A DNA stretch of 64,000 bases from Urechis unicinctus. Lineage: Eukaryota > Annelida > Polychaeta > Xenopneusta > Urechidae. The stretch lies in assembly GCA_034190875.2 (NCBI GenBank), contig CM067350.1, positions 25,288,868 through 25,352,867 of the forward strand, written 5' to 3'. The notes below the pieces were generated by a model. The model was given only the letters and a program-made list of their open reading frames with translations, was not told the origin of the DNA and made no database searches. Below, one piece after another: positions 1-11,749 of the stretch; the stretch's first letter is position 1; each line of letters starts with the position of its first letter. Position numbers and translations under genes: made by a program.

Positions 1-44
1 TCAATCATAGTGTATGAAGCATATTCAACTCGACCTGCAAACCT

Positions 45-435
45 AGTCAAACTGACCTTCAAACAAAGTCAAACTGACCTTCGAACAAAGTCAAACTGAC
101 CTGCTATCATAGTCAAACTGACCTTCAATCATAGTCAAACTGACCAAATCTTCTAGTCGCTCTGACTAAGTACAATAGTCATTACTACTTACACTGTAGT
201 CAATGTGACCAATGAGATAGTCATAGTGACTAATAGATTAGTCGTTTTTGACTACTCTTTACTTGACTAGGTAGATTAGTCATTTTGACTAATTAATATG
301 TGACTAACTGCTTTAGTCAAATTGACTAACACATTAGTCGTTTGGTGGATAGTCAATATGACTAGTTAAGTTAGTCAAGTTGACTAGTTTGACTATGAAT
401 GAAGGTCAGTTTGACTATGATTAAAGGTCGAATCA
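45..435. repeat. Array of GTCA-NNN-TGAC dyads
   Basis: About 15 copies of a short inverted motif (AGTCA, 3-4 bases, TGACT or TGACC) recur every 22-25 bases, as AGTCAAACTGACCT near the left and as AGGTCAGTTTGACTA near the right. The outer parts are inverted copies of each other (106-145 against 400-430), so the whole block is also a large imperfect inverted repeat. Confidence 0.85.
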
Positions 436-491
436 GTGTAAGAACCAGTGTAAAAACAAGTCAGACAACATAATATGCAAAACAAGTAGAC

Positions 492-497
492 TTTATT
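492..497 (-). terminator. Polyadenylation signal of the microprotein gene
   Basis: TTTATT on the + strand is AATAAA on the - strand, about 100 bases beyond the stop codon of the 52-residue ORF. It is followed by a GT-rich stretch (GTTGTCTGACTTGTT on the - strand), as expected downstream of a cleavage site. Confidence 0.5.
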
Positions 498-596
498 GTA
501 TATAAACACTTACATGCATGCCCTTGTTAATACTAGCCCTGACACAAAGAAGCTTCGCATCAACTGGGTCTTTAGCCTCATCATCAACGACCAGCA

Positions 597-755
597 TCAC
601 CTTCTGTACATAACGAAACGTCTTTTTGGTCGATAGGTGGTAAGGCACATAAACACATAAATGGCGGCCATCAGCATGCCCATGGCCATGACCTCTGTTA
701 CATCCACAGCTTCTCCAACAGATGTTATTGCTGGTGTCGTCCTGCGTTGCGACAT
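597..755 (-). CDS. 52-residue single-pass membrane microprotein, unrecognised
   Basis: ORF of 52 codons plus stop on the - strand. It opens MSQRRTTPAITSVGEAVD, has a hydrophobic helix at about residues 22-40 (VMAMGMLMAAIYVFMCL) and ends in a basic tail (YRPKRRFVMYRR). The positive-inside rule would put the C-terminus in the cytosol or matrix. A splice acceptor (GTGTGTTTTAG) ends one base before the ATG, which has A at -3. An AATAAA follows about 100 bases after the stop, at 492-497. The reading frame stays open for 29 codons upstream into the preceding exon without an ATG, so a non-AUG extension is possible. I cannot name the family. Splice sites, ATG, helix and poly(A) signal all line up, which chance rarely produces. 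Confidence 0.55.
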   Translation of the reverse strand: MSQRRTTPAITSVGEAVDVTEVMAMGMLMAAIYVFMCLTTYRPKRRFVMYRR

Positions 756-867
756 TCTAAAACACACAGTAGACTTATGGTTGAAGCTAAGCACTCATTA
801 GTACTGATACCAGCAATGGTACACGACAATACATACAAAAATACAGAAAACTATTTAATATTCTCAC

Positions 868-1105
868 CTAATAGTATGGAGGCGATTGTCAGAAAATTTC
901 GACTGAAGATTTCCAATTTCCTGCAGCAACTGGTTAAAGAACCGCCGCAAAGGTCAAGCTTCAGGTATGCCGCGGCGCGCATCTGTGGTTATGTAACCAA
1001 CCCGTTAGCTCCGGTGTAACGGTAACATGAATTTATACCGTTACGAAGAGTTCGTCAAACACAGTCGGCAAGTTCTCGTTTGGGTTGAAGGACTACTCTG
1101 CGTAC
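868..1105 (-). other. Leader exon 2 of the microprotein gene
   Basis: On the - strand this segment runs from an acceptor (TTATTTTCTAG at 1106-1107) to a donor (CTATTAG followed by GTGAGA at 867-866). It carries short upstream ORFs but no long one in frame with 597-755. On the opposite strand an ORF of 47 codons (880-1020) begins ATGGAGGCG, just after a weaker acceptor-like CTAATAG, so a + strand reading is a less likely alternative. Confidence 0.4.
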
Positions 1106-1168
1106 CTAGAAAATAACATATATCAAGAGCCTTTACAAAAAATAGACTTTACGCGCCAAAAAACTTAC

Positions 1169-1255
1169 CACCACTCGACGCTATTCTTCAATAAATGGCA
1201 TCGATAGTTCGTTTCCTAACAAATCGCGATACGATGTCTGCCATTTTGGAAACAA
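1169..1255 (-). other. Leader exon 1 of the microprotein gene with an 18-codon upstream ORF
   Basis: On the - strand a motif CCAAAATGGCAGAC (1237-1248) resembles the YY1/TISU element that marks start sites of short-leader transcripts. The ATG in it (1242-1244) opens an ORF of 18 codons (MADIVSRFVRKRTIDAIY) ending at 1188, and a donor GTGGTG/GTAAGT follows at 1169/1168. The 5' end is a guess. The ORF may be a regulatory upstream ORF or a peptide in its own right. Confidence 0.4.
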
Positions 1256-1284
1256 TTAATTCTCGCGATTTCCCGCTTTGCCTT

Positions 1285-1550
1285 AGCATCCCAAGTGGGG
1301 GGCACTTACCCTAACTCGGATAGGGGTGTGCCGCGGGACCTCGAAAACCTGTACCCGTTGTACTCGTTGAGAATGAGAAAAAGTATACTCCATCGTACAA
1401 GGTATTATGCGAATGTCTAACCCGTCGTAAAAGTCGAGATGTTGAAAAAACCACCCCCTTCGTGCGGCACATGTATACTATATCTTTACACTTAAGTCCC
1501 CCCCCCCCCCACCCCCCGCGCAATGCATGTGGTCTTGAACTTGTAAACAA
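1285..1550. repeat. CGTCGTACAA-type degenerate repeat, copy 1
   Basis: A block with CGGATAGGGGTGTGCCGCGG, several CCATCGTACAAGG-like words and a poly-C tract (1499-1516). The same block type occurs at 38940-39170, 39955-40235, 42245-42480 and 43430-43680. Confidence 0.7.
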
Positions 1551-1847
1551 ACATGTTGCTGTGTTTCTGACTTTTTACCGCTTCCCAAGTTGATCGAACT
1601 ATAAATAATTACCACGGATGAAATCACCAGCCGAAAAGGGATGAAATTGTCCGTAAAACATCATTGCATTCTATAACTCCATCACTTGTGTATGTTTGGT
1701 GTTTGGTAGTTGTCTGAATCGATCTAAAAATAATTGAGTGGCGTTGTTTCGAGAAACGGTAAGACGTCTACGCAGACGTCTTGTAGGGCTACCAACCCGT
1801 GTGATCCGCGCATCGCGGTCTCCCAACAAAGAGAAGATAACGCTCTC

Positions 1848-1998
1848 AGGGTGGTCAAATTGACTAGGTAACACCTGACCAGCCTTGCTAGTCATTGTGA
1901 CTATGTTGCTAAGTCGATTTGACCATGTGATTAGTCGTTACAGAGTTTGACTAACTTCGATAGCTGGGTGACCAGGTTAGCTAGTCATTTTGACAGAT
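1848..1998. repeat. Second cluster of GTCA/TGAC dyads
   Basis: The same motif as at 45-435, about seven degenerate copies (for example GTCAAATTGACTAG and TAGTCATTGTGACTATG). It lies 1.4 kb from the first array, on the other side of the microprotein gene. Confidence 0.7.
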
Positions 1999-2572
1999 TG
2001 GGTTAAGAGTGTGGTGGTGAAAAGGTTAAGTTATCCGATAATGGGCGATCTATTTAATTTATTGTCGAATTTTATTACCGACTCTTCGAGATCTCTCATA
2101 TGTGAAATTTTAGACTAGAGAATTCATATGAGTTGTATGACTTAACCGATTTGAGAGACGTCACGTGTTAGCCTATCCGTGATTGGAAGGCAATCGGTAT
2201 CTGAGTAGCCAATCGGAGAAGCTATACATCCAATGTAATACGGATAAAACAGCGACCACAAACACCTCCAAAGTTCAAATATACCGTTTCCTCATTCATC
2301 TTTGAATCTCTTCAAGAGGAACAATCGCCTGTGACCATTATCTGACGTCACCAGGGCGCCCGACATTGAGCTTGATGTCAGCTTAATTTCCGCATCCGGT
2401 CCTGTAGGCTTTGTGTTTGTATCCTCGGAACATTTGTATGCGAAACATGTTGGGAAGTTAGTTTGATGGGTTGTGCAGGGAGATGGATTAATGAAACGTT
2501 GGGCGTTATTGCGATTGTCGTGATAAGCATGAAATCAATGATGTTAGTGTGGTGTTGGCAGCGAAGTTGACT

Positions 2573-3027
2573 ATGTTGGTCGGGAAGACGCGCTCTGTAA
2601 AGCAGGCGTGTTGGTGGAGAAGACGCATTGTGTTAAGCCAGCGCGCGGGTTAGGAAGACGTGTTCTGTAAAGCAGGCGTGTGGCTGGGGAAGATGTGTTC
2701 TGTAAAGCAGGCGCGTGGCTGGGAAAGACGTGTTCTGTAAAGCAGGCGCGTGGCTGGGGAAGTCGTGTTCTGTAAAGCAGGCGTGTGGCTGGGGAAGACG
2801 TGTTCTGTAAAGCAGGCGTGTGGCTGGGGAAGACGTGTTCTGTAAAGCAGGCGTGTGGCTGGGGAAGTCGTGTTCTGTAAAGCAGGCGTGTGGCTGGGGA
2901 AGTCGTGTTCTGTAAAGCAGGCGTGTGGCTGAGGAAGACGTGTTCTGTAAAGCAGGCGTGTGGCTGGGGAAGACGTGTTCTGTAAAGCAGGCGTGTGGCT
3001 GGGGAAGACGTGTTCTGTAAAGCAGGG
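2573..3027. repeat. Minisatellite, 35-bp unit, about 13 copies
   Basis: Unit with GAAGACGTGTTCTGTAAAGC and GGCGTGTGGCTGGG. Because 35 is not divisible by three and the unit lacks stops on the - strand, long - strand ORFs here (2571-3066) are artefacts. Confidence 0.95.
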
Positions 3028-3390
3028 GGTGACACTTTCAACCAGCAGACTGAATGACTCACTCATTCACTCCTACTATTTACTTAGGTTTCCACTATCG
3101 CGTCGATCAATCTTCAGCAATCCATACCTTGCCCACATTACCACATTACCAGAGCTTCTTGTACATCTATGGCTTCACATGTATATTGGACGATGCACAT
3201 GCTCAGCTATTACTGTGGGGCTCAATTTTGCTCTGTCCTACACCACCTCTCTCGTTAACCTGTGTCATCGAGCTCACTTAACTCAGAAGTTCTCGTTGAC
3301 CACTAACTACCTCACTGACCTTTGACATGGCTTAGTGCTTCCTCATGCCAACATGAGAATGCAAGCCGTTGTGTGCGTGTGTGTGTATAT

Positions 3391-3407
3391 GGGGGGGGGG
3401 GGGGGGG
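3391..3407. repeat. Poly-G tract
   Basis: 17 G following a short GT run. Confidence 0.95.
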
Positions 3408-3504
3408 AGTTCACTCCACTTGACGTGGGCTCAATGCTCGTGTCATAGTTATCCTCCTGTCAATAATACCGCTCAATAACGCTCGGACAGCTCTTGACAA
3501 GCTT

Positions 3505-4312
3505 GGCTAGACGTCTGGTGATAGACCCTTGTCTGTGATGGGGTTGGTAAGTAGATCTGGTGATAGACCCTTGTCTGTGGTGGGGTTGATTAGTAAAATC
3601 TGGTGATAGACCCTTGTCTGTGGTGGGGTTGGCTAGTAGATCTGGTGATAGACCCTTGTCTGTGGTGGGGTTGGTTTGTAGATCTGGTGATAAATCCGTG
3701 TCTGTGGTGGGGTTGGTAAGTAGATCTGGTGATAGACCCTTGTCTGTGGTGGGGTTGGTAAGTAGATCTAGTGATAGACCATTGTCTGTGGTGGGGTTGG
3801 TAAGTAGATCTGGTGATAGACCCTTGTCTGTGGTGGGGTTGGTAAGTAGATCTAGTGATAGACCATTGTCTGTGGTGGGGTTGGTAAGTAGATCTGGTGA
3901 TAGACCCTTGTCTGTGGTGGGGTTAGTAAGTAGATCTGGATAGACCCTTGTCTGTGGTGGGGTTGGTAAGTAGATCTGGATAGATCCGTGTCTGTGGTGG
4001 GGTTGGTTAGTAGATCTGGTGATAGACCCGTGTCTGTGGTGGGGTTGGTTAGTAGATCTGGTGATAGACCCGTGTTTGTGGTGGGGTTGGTAAGTAGATC
4101 TGGTGATAGACCCGTGTCTGTGGTGGGGTTGGTTAGTAAAATCTGGTGATAGACCCTTGTCTGTGGTGGGGTTGGCTAGTAGATCTGGTGATAGACCCTT
4201 GTCTGTGGTGGGGTTGGTTTGTAGATCTGGTGATAAATCCGTGTCTGTGGTGGGGTTGGTATGTAGATCTGGTGATAGACCTGTGTCTGTGGTGGGGTTA
4301 GTAGGTAGTTAG
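3505..4312. repeat. Minisatellite, 42-bp unit, about 19 copies
   Basis: Unit with GATCTGGTGATAGACCC and TTGTCTGTGGTGGGGTTGG. It is in frame over 14 codons, so it yields spurious ORFs of the SVVGLVSRSGDRPL type on the + strand. Confidence 0.95.
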
Positions 4313-5351
4313 TATGTGGGGATAGAAACGTTTCTATGGCACGTCGAGCTGTTTGGTACGCGAACTGAAACGACACTGATTCGTATCAACGCGTTGTCTC
4401 TGACGCGTAATAAGGCGCTGAGCTGGCGGCTTAATAAGGCGCTGAGCTGGCGGCGTATCAAGGCGCTGTTTTCACTGAGCCCATGTTTTGATGGTTTATA
4501 CTTATATTAACCTAGGTCGTGTTAGTAACCCTCCAACCTCTCCTCTCCCTACCCCCAACTCCCACCCCACTCTATGCAAATCTAGCAGTGATTGTCAGAA
4601 AGTGATTCTCGTGGCTGTGATGTGCTACCCAATCATTAGTAAGAGTACTACGCCTCTCTCTATCAGACCCTTGTCTTCATTGACACCTACTTGCCTAAAT
4701 CATGTCATTGGCATCATGAGTAGTTATCAAGGAAACGCATTGCTAATGCCCTCAATAAATGACTTCCGTTCGGTTAAAAAAAAAATAATAAAGATGAGGG
4801 CATTTTTTACCCCCTGCTCAAACCGTGAATTAAGGACTCCTACATACGGTGCGGTTATGTCCTGACTCAACGGGCAAAGAATGGGCTGGAAACAGAGCGC
4901 ACTATTAGCGTGGTCTTTAGATTACTGAACCCAGGGGAAATTATCCGGCGATGAGTCGCTTAGCTAACCTGAAATATCCATGAGATATTAGAGTGCGTGT
5001 GTGATGTGTGTGGGGTGTAATTTGTCACTGGCTAGTGATGACCATACAAATCAACCCCCTTACACTACCCCCCTTCAGCTCCCCGAACATCAGTCGTCAA
5101 TCCGAACCGTATCCACAGCCACTCGTTAGCATTTGAGTTGCCATTGAAGCCGATGTATGTGACCAGAAGCACTGGTACGGTTATCCCTACAGGACGTCTA
5201 GGTATATAAAATTATCACCTTTCCGCTGGGGCTAGGGTATCGTCTGCAAGCCTTTCTGTTGTCAAGACCTGGGTGACCTTACCAACATTCAATATATATC
5301 ATGCGTGGGTGCGAAATGTTTTGCTTGTACGAGAAATGTTTGGCCGGCATC
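4313..5351. other. Non-coding stretch
   Basis: No gene recognised. A short duplicated segment (GCGCTGAGCTGGCGGC, about 4419-4455) and a GACGTCT word near 5190 resembling those at 1760 and 49090 are the only structure seen. Confidence 0.5.
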
Positions 5352-5917
5352 TTAAATAGGCTGTTTAGTCCCATATCGGGCACTCAGGGACCATTTTGTG
5401 AATACATTACTACGTTTAACGCACACATCAATAATACCATATTTTAATTTGTGCCACGCATTTAACTTGATCGAAAATCATACTGATAAATTTTTAACAT
5501 TATTATTTTGCTTGAAATATTCAAGACGTAGTGTTGGAATCTGTTCAATTTATTTGTGTCGTTCCATCGATAACGGTGCCTCCCTAAAACCATGAACCAC
5601 ACGAATGTTAGATGTAAATCATTACGCTCTATAACTACCTCGCTATCGGTGTGTATACTTCCGCTTGGGTAACAAAATGTGGATTCCACTCATTAAAGTT
5701 GTAGGCATCGTTGCGCAAAAATGGGACCGACTAGCAGGAAGGGTAATTTCCGACAACAAAATTGGCGACCGCCGAAATAAGAATCTATTTTCAGAGACCA
5801 CAGCGCCACGTAGCGACTAGTGTTTGGAAACTTTAAATTTTTGGTTTCCAAGGTGTGGTTGCCAAGTCGCTTGCTAGGCAACCTCGTTACAAATATGGGG
5901 CTGAACTGTCTCTTTAA
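5352..5917. mobile_element. TTAA-flanked MITE, copy 1 (566 bp)
   Basis: Flanked by TTAA on both sides with terminal inverted repeats of about 25 bp (left AATAGGCTGTTTAGTCCCATAT; right the inverse of AAAGAGACAGTTCAGCCCCATAT). The internal sequence (for example TCGTTCCATCGATAACGGTG) is shared with copies at 39220, 42544 and 63788. No ORF. The TTAA target suggests a piggyBac- or Kolobok-type parent. Confidence 0.8.
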
Positions 5918-6427
5918 ATTCAACAAAGGCTGGTCAAGCGACTTGCTCTACTCGACACCTGCAGCGGAAACATAATATGCGCGCGCACATTGAATGTCTT
6001 CTGGAATTATGGGGCGTCCAAAAAGTTCAAATTGGCACCACAACAAGCGCTTTAATCGCTTAGCTGCACGACACTATGTTTACGTAATAGTCAGTTAAAA
6101 AGAACCAGTTGTGTGTCTGCTTCTCTCGCCGAATGTGTGATTAACGGTGCCACTCAGCGTGAAACAATAAATCGGAGTGTTGTAGAATGTGTGCCCGGCT
6201 CATAAAAATCACTCGTCTGGTTGGACTTGTAGAACTAACCAATGAGAGACAACGACTCAAAAGTACCTGAGAGTGACCGAGAGACACGGCTTGTGATTGG
6301 AGCATCCCAAATCTGGGATGCCTGTCCAGTTCAAAACATTAAGCTCGCCTAGACCTGAAGGCGAGACTATTGAATATCAGTAACATGTAAACAGCGCCCG
6401 CAGCCATCAGGCTAGGGGACCTTGACT
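5918..6427. other. Non-coding stretch
   Basis: Nothing recognised beyond CCAAT-like words; no ORF of note. Confidence 0.5.
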
Positions 6428-7084
6428 AACTTTTTGTTCTGTATAATGACATGTGTTTTAGAGTACCTATCGCGATTTTTGATACAAGTTCTCTCCTCGC
6501 TGATATCTCTGAACCGGCTGTATTTACGCACATGAAATGTTTTCAGTATTTAGAACTTGGCCTCGTGATAATGATTGTAACAGTATTTTAAGCATTCACA
6601 TTTAAAAAAAACAGTAAAACGGACGTTTAGTTTGAATGTTTTCTACTGCGTCAGCTAAGCGAGTAGGCCTTCTGCAGGTCATGTCTAAGTAGGCCAAACC
6701 TTACGTAATCGACTAGAGGCATTCATCGCAACCTCGGCTTTGCATTGACTTGGCTAAGGGGTCATGTCAAAACATCTGCTAAGGGGTCATGTCAATACAT
6801 ATAAGCGGCAGCAGCTTGTGACATCTATCATAAAATAGTGCGCGTTACCAGCTCCCCTCGCTGACATCTATCGTAAACGTGTTCGGCGCATAGGGTGCCT
6901 TAACACCAACCTTAAGTTATGTAAACAAGGCGCAATCACAGTCCCGATTGCTGAACTAAAAGGTCACGTATTCTTTTTGTTTATAGATAACATTTGTTCG
7001 TGTGATATTGTTGAAACCGTATTGCTGGTCTTCCAGACTTGCCGTTGGAAGACATGACGTTGGCGCTTGTGCCAAATCTAGTTA
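6428..7084 (+). repeat. 657-bp dispersed direct repeat, left copy
   Basis: Matches 12458-13115 in the same orientation with roughly 95% identity by eye, starting ACTTTTTGT and ending GCCAAATCTAGTTA. Contains an internal duplication of CTAAGGGGTCATGTCAA. No coding content. The ends carry no clear inverted repeats or TG...CA. Confidence 0.9.
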
Positions 7085-7884
<800 letters not shown>

Positions 7885-8384
7885 TCATTCAAGTTGACTG
7901 AAGAGTCATTGTCTTTACTTGAGACATGGATAGAGCTTGTTGAGTTTATTCTTATCTTTTCATTAGATTTCTTGATGGACAGCTTATATATGAAATATGA
8001 ACAATTGGCACCACCATTGTAAATCACAGATACACGTTCGCTCTTCAAAGGTTCACAATGATCTCCCTGAATGTTTCGTTTCTCGCCACAAGATCTGCCC
8101 CTTGACCCACTGCACAAGACGAAATCTGGGTGGGAACATGCTTTCAATGTCGCGTGCGTATCGCCTGGCACATATATTCTCGAATATTCGGCATAATTTC
8201 ACGCTGCGCACAAGAACATTACGCATAAGGTTTCAAGTTGTCGCCCATCCGTTTTCGAAATCTGTCCCGTCCCATGGACTTTCGTCGTCACTGCCTTTTT
8301 TCTCTTTTCCCGAACCAAACGTCTTCTCCTTTGACTCGAATTTGTCCACTTTCAAACCGCAACATAATGCATAAGATCTAACAA

Positions 8385-8482
8385 GCTTAATTAGGTCAAT
8401 ATTATCTTTTGACATTTCTTGGCACCATATAACACATGAGTGTTGGTGTGCCGTCAAAACCTATACTTACCTTACCTTACCA
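8385..8482 (+). mobile_element. SINE-like repeat, 3' fragment
   Basis: Shares TTAATTAGGTCAAT, GGCACCATATAACACATGAG and TGTTGGTGTGCCGTCAAAAC with the fuller copies at 20445 and 47482, and ends in a TTACC-type tail. Confidence 0.75.
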
Positions 8483-8827
8483 AGCCAAACTCTTGCCGCT
8501 CGCAAAACGAGTTACTAATCGACAAAGCACTACCAGTAAACAAAGCCACTGTCATATTCCTGGGTTGAATATGTAGTGTTTCATCTTGGCTGGGCGTCTT
8601 TATTGTTATCTGTTTTATTGCCATCGTTGTATGTGTTCTATGTCACATCCCGTCTTTCTGACCATCGTTGTATCTTTGATGTTTCCTTAATTGTAATTGA
8701 CCCATCTGGACATGCGTAGTCGCCTGTGTGCATTTGATGTTTATAACATCCGGTCAGTTGGGATAACCCATCGTAAAAATGCTGAGGCGGGTTTGCCACA
8801 ATCAGCCGAGATGGACCCTACTCCTCG

Positions 8828-9035
8828 CATCCTCTGATTGGATGTATGTTATTTAATGTATATGTATCGATATGTGATTGGCTGGAGGACCAGCAAAGTA
8901 TTGTGGTACGGGTGAGGTGCGAGGTAGTCGAGGCACGAAGAGAGAGAGAGAGAGAGATTACGAAAATAAAGAGACTTGTTACTCAAAAACGGACTTGTAC
9001 TATTTACCCCCAATCGTAGTACATAACACCACCGC
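8828..9035 (-). repeat. Dispersed repeat, inverted partner of 21408-21615
   Basis: Contains TGATTGGCTGGAGGACCAGC, a short GA microsatellite, then GATTACGAAAATAAAGAGAC and TTGTTACTCAAAAACGGA. The reverse complement occurs at 21408-21615 at about 90% identity. The AATAAA inside suggests a retroelement 3' end or solo LTR, but the ends are not diagnostic. Confidence 0.75.
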
Positions 9036-11485
9036 TTGCTGGCGCCAGTGACGAAAATGGCGGGCTCTATGAAATCAGCCCCGCCGGACCAAGCGTTCGA
9101 TAAAAAAACGAGGAAAACCATCCTAAATATAGTTTTCGGCGCCTTTAATGCCGGACATGAGTGAAGTCCATGATATAGTAATCCCGTTCAGTTTGTTGGA
9201 GCATCATTTTGATGAGCATTGCATTGATTGGACTTATGGTGACTTGTCATGAACTGTCGTTGACCAGTTAATAACGTCACAGCCTGGGTGACTCAACACC
9301 GATGACGTTTATATGGTCGGCGGATGATAGATTCGCCATTACGATGCCATCGAGAATCGTATTGGCTGCTATGACTATATGAGGTCATGTCAACAGTATT
9401 GAAGTCTGCATGTTCGTGTGATGTTAACGTTTAAGGCTCTGTCAGAAACCGAATTTCCCCATAATGCGTACTAAGATAAGCTAACTTCGCAGATTTCGAC
9501 TGTGTAATACTTGTTTTCTTGGAGAATCACCTACAGGGGGGATGTTCTATGTTGCTTTCTATCTCGATATATTTTGCAATATTTCACCCTCCACATCGAC
9601 TTTAAAGCAGTCAGATGAAAATGAGCAAACGTCGAGCGGCTCTCGGTAATGATAGGGGCTCATTGTTTTGTGTCTAATTGGCATGACAGGTGCGCGCTTG
9701 TATCAGCACTAAATTTGTCCATTGAACCACAGTGCTTGTGATGATTGCACTCTGTTTCAGCTTTGTATGCCTTTTTAGCTGTTTAATTGGCACCCATTTG
9801 TCCACTCATGTTGCTCAACTACTAAGCCAATGTATTCAGTCTTTCTGTCCGTCTCAGTTGATAGCATTTTGATATGAAAAGGCTAGAAGCTCAAGCGCTG
9901 ACCTGTCTTACGTTATTTTATCCTTGCAAGCTAAAGATCGCCTATCTGTGACCTTAGGCCCCTGAGTTATCATCGAAAAACTGTTTCAAATATCTAGCTC
10001 CACGTAAACCCAGTGAGGAATTGAATCTCTTAGCAATCAGAAGATTGTGATTTCTTTCAGGCAGAATGAAGTCTGACTATACCTTATAATAGAGAGGTTA
10101 TCAATGACCTTGCCCTTATTCCAACCCCCTCTAATGACACCATCATATAAATAAAGTGTGTTTATGATACATTTAGATGAAGTTTTTCAATAGAGCTTGT
10201 AGAATGGTATTAATGCATTGTGATTTGATTACCTTAACCAATGCGATATAAGTATGCTCTGTATATCATTGATTTTTGTAGAACCTTTGACATTTTGTTT
10301 TAGTCATGTCACAGCGTTCATTTGTAGATAATGTCTAAAGCAGCAGAGGTTCAAGTGCTAATGACCTCTTGCTTGTTATCCCTACAAGAAATCACCCCAC
10401 CCCATATACCCACATCCTTAACTTCCTAAATGGTTTCGATTCTTATCGTTCGATAGTCTTTTGATTTTATAATTTGATTTTGACCAATACGGCTTTCAAC
10501 TAATGACTTACAATTAGTCAAATTCTGGTTCAAACGTGTTATCCGCAACGCAGAATGCACAAAGATTACAGCTACAATAAGAGGGCTCACTCTAATGGTC
10601 TAATTGGCTGATGCGATGAGCATTTCCTGCACGCCAATCGTCATGTGGCGCTACCGTAAAATCAACAAAAGCACTTAGGCCTGTTATTTTACGTTGTAGT
10701 AATGGAGATATCTTATTGGTTGAGTCGACCGCGCCTCCAAATTTCGATGATTTTTTCTTATATAGACAGCGTGCTGCCCACAGGCGATGTGTTCTTATAT
10801 TTTATCAAGCATAGATTGGGGTACTTAACACCGATCCAGGTCGCGGGAACATGGGTGTGGTGCTGTTAACTAGGTTTTCCTCAGTATGAGAGAGAAAATC
10901 TAATTAAGTTTTTGTTTCTGCGAGTACAAGTAGGGGCCTGAATGTCTGTCGATATCGTTTCTCAGATTGCTATGAGTTATGCATTGCCGCAGCAGAGTTC
11001 AGGAAAGACCGTCGGACATCGGACATGTCCGGTATTTTTCTCTTTGGTCCGGTAAATAAAGCCATTTCCATCGGTCATTTTGTCCGACAGTTTATTTCGT
11101 CCATAATGTTGTAAAAATAGGGAAATATCGACTGTACATCCATCTTTCGAAACCATCACCGACGTTTTCTCTGCTTACAAGCGAAAAAGAGCCAAGTGAA
11201 CACGACTATATCCGAATAACAATAATATAGCGAAATCTATAGTAGGGAACCACTTTTGTGAATCAAACAAGTGACCGAAACAATGAGCCCTGTGAGCAGA
11301 TAATGGAAAGCGAAAGTTGTGATTTCGTTTTCTAAATTCCGTATCGAGATTTTCGCGGGTTTAGTGTTTCGGTGAAGAACTGTGATTTTCGCGGTCTGAT
11401 GTTTTCGTGGCTGCGGTACAAAGATGGGACAAGGCCTGGGAGGAGGCCGCCCCAAGAGGAACATTTTTCACCCATTTATTTCCAG
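9036..11485. other. Non-coding stretch
   Basis: No gene recognised. A local dyad (CGGACATGTCCG near 11020) with TCCGG words around 11010-11100 is the only structure noted. Confidence 0.5.
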
Positions 11486-11749
11486 TGCAAGAGGGAGTCT
11501 GCCTACAGGAGACCTACCCAGACACAGATAGCAGCTCAGGCAGCTGCAGCCCAGAGTGATGCCCCAGTGGTTGAGGTGAGAGAAGAAACAGAGGTCACTA
11601 CTGATGAAGAGGAGGTTGCAGAAGATATTGCTGGGTCGGTCGAAGGAGATGAGTCGGACAACGATGGGTCCGATTTAGACTACTTCTCCGGCCGCGAAGA
11701 GGATATTGAGGATAAAATATTTACGTACGCAAAGGACATCATGATCTAA
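11486..11749 (+). CDS. Orphan acidic last-exon-like ORF, unrecognised
   Basis: A probable acceptor (CCCATTTATTTCCAG, ending 11485) opens a frame of 87 codons that ends with TAA at 11749. The open frame can be read from 11372 without the acceptor. The product is a disordered tail: Gln/Ala-rich (TQTQIAAQAAAAQ), then strongly acidic (Glu/Asp runs with DESDNDGSDLD), ending DKIFTYAKDIMI. An AATAAA follows at 11807-11812. Base composition (GCAG, GAG-rich) differs from the AT-rich flanks, suggesting real coding. I found no upstream exon, so it may be the 3' end of a transposon gene or of a host gene lying between the two 657-bp direct repeats. No function can be given. Confidence 0.35.
   Translation, partial: CKRESAYRRPTQTQIAAQAAAAQSDAPVVEVREETEVTTDEEEVAEDIAGSVEGDESDNDGSDLDYFSGREEDIEDKIFTYAKDIMI

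Noticed and set aside
880..1020. 47-codon + strand ORF starting ATGGAGGCG
   Set aside because: Overlaps the better supported - strand leader exon; only a weak acceptor precedes it and no downstream signal was found. Kept as an alternative reading.
2571..3066. 163- and 138-codon - strand ORFs with repeated TPALQNTSSP motifs
   Set aside because: All frames of the 35-bp minisatellite are open; no start context, splice sites or non-repeat domain.
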